Below, in pieces: positions 46,327 to 46,974 of a stretch of DNA of 46,974 bases. The DNA comes from Apostichopus californicus (Eukaryota > Echinodermata > Holothuroidea > Aspidochirotida > Stichopodidae), in the NCBI GenBank assembly GCA_020650975.1, contig JAIPMN010002565.1, forward strand, positions 1-46,974, written 5' to 3'. A model generated the notes under the pieces. The model saw only the letters and a program-made list of their open reading frames with translations. It made no database searches and was not told the origin of the DNA. Numbering within the stretch: position 1 is the stretch's first letter; the number at the start of each line of letters is the position of its first letter. The translations under genes were made by a program, and so were the position numbers.

Positions 46327-46974
46327 CTGTGAAGAGAAGTACGGTAATTACTTAAATGATCAATCAATCAAGCAATCAATCATGGGTCATTAATTAATTA
46401 CCGTACTGGGATAACCTAACTCTGTTATACCAAGCATATTTCATATATGTAATACAGTCACTCAGGGCGTCATTTTTTTTATGAGGGGGGGGGGGGTAGG
46501 CAATGAAGAATGATAACGGGGAATTAATCACCCAAGCAGCCCGCACTAATGTTTGCCTGTCTGAGGTAGCCAATACCTTCCACATAGACAATAGTTATAT
46601 ATATTATAGCTATGCTCCAGAATTATAAGTAACCGGCATGATACTAATTATCCTAACGACTTAAACGCGGATACAACTGATATCGTTACTATGTATATAC
46701 TAGTTTCTTTCAAAGATGGAAGTTACGATTGTTTATATTAGAGAAAAAGAAAGTGTAAACGAATGACGAATTTGTTTTCTTCTTCTAATATGTGTTGAAA
46801 CCTGAATCACAATAAGACCAAAAAACAAGTTTATAGACTTAACCCTATGAATCACTAAAGAGGAAGTGCAGAGACTGTATATACTTTCGTTTCTCTTTTT
46901 GATAAACACAAGAAAGTTATATAAACTAAAAACGGTGTTTCTTGTTTGTTTTCACATTCTTGCAAATGTCGATT
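46327..46974. other. Intron of the - strand gene, upstream side; no further exon seen
   Basis: AT-rich with a G10-type run near 46487. I looked for PH-domain coding sequence on the - strand and found none, so the next exon is probably beyond the window. Confidence 0.5.

Overview
The window is AT-rich animal DNA. It has spliced genes with GT-AG introns, dispersed tRNA-derived SINEs, short inverted-repeat DNA transposons, microsatellites and many long poly-C/poly-G tracts. There are no operons or bacterial signals. A SINE-rich genome with a single ERM-type gene fits a marine invertebrate deuterostome. My best guess, from overall character only, is an echinoderm such as a sea cucumber.

Layout: (1) Positions 1-20275 hold no exon I can defend. 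They contain a fold-back element, SINE pieces, an array of ~92-bp units, a tandem duplication split by a SINE, and an assembly gap (N, 15309-15318) flanked by the same 53-bp sequence on both sides. (2) Positions 20276-34760 on the + strand carry eleven coding exons of an ezrin/radixin/moesin (ERM) protein. They run from the FERM F1 lobe to the stop codon, giving 543 visible residues. The first ~30 residues (exons 1-2) are not in the visible sequence. A probable intron in the 3' UTR follows. (3) Positions ~36000-43770 are intergenic and include a second hAT-like MITE. (4) Positions 43772-46326 on the - strand carry the last four exons of a gene whose protein has a capping-protein-interaction (CPI) motif and a C-terminal helical segment. 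It most resembles the PLEKHO (CKIP-1) family. Its 5' part lies beyond the right edge.

The two genes are convergent and both probably act at the cortical actin cytoskeleton. ERM links membrane proteins to F-actin, and CPI proteins bind and regulate actin capping protein. The most unusual local structure is a tandem array in the ERM intron after the exon ending at 29256. Each of its four units is a decayed copy of the exon's 3' end with an intact GTAAGT donor. I found no evidence of a wholly new system.
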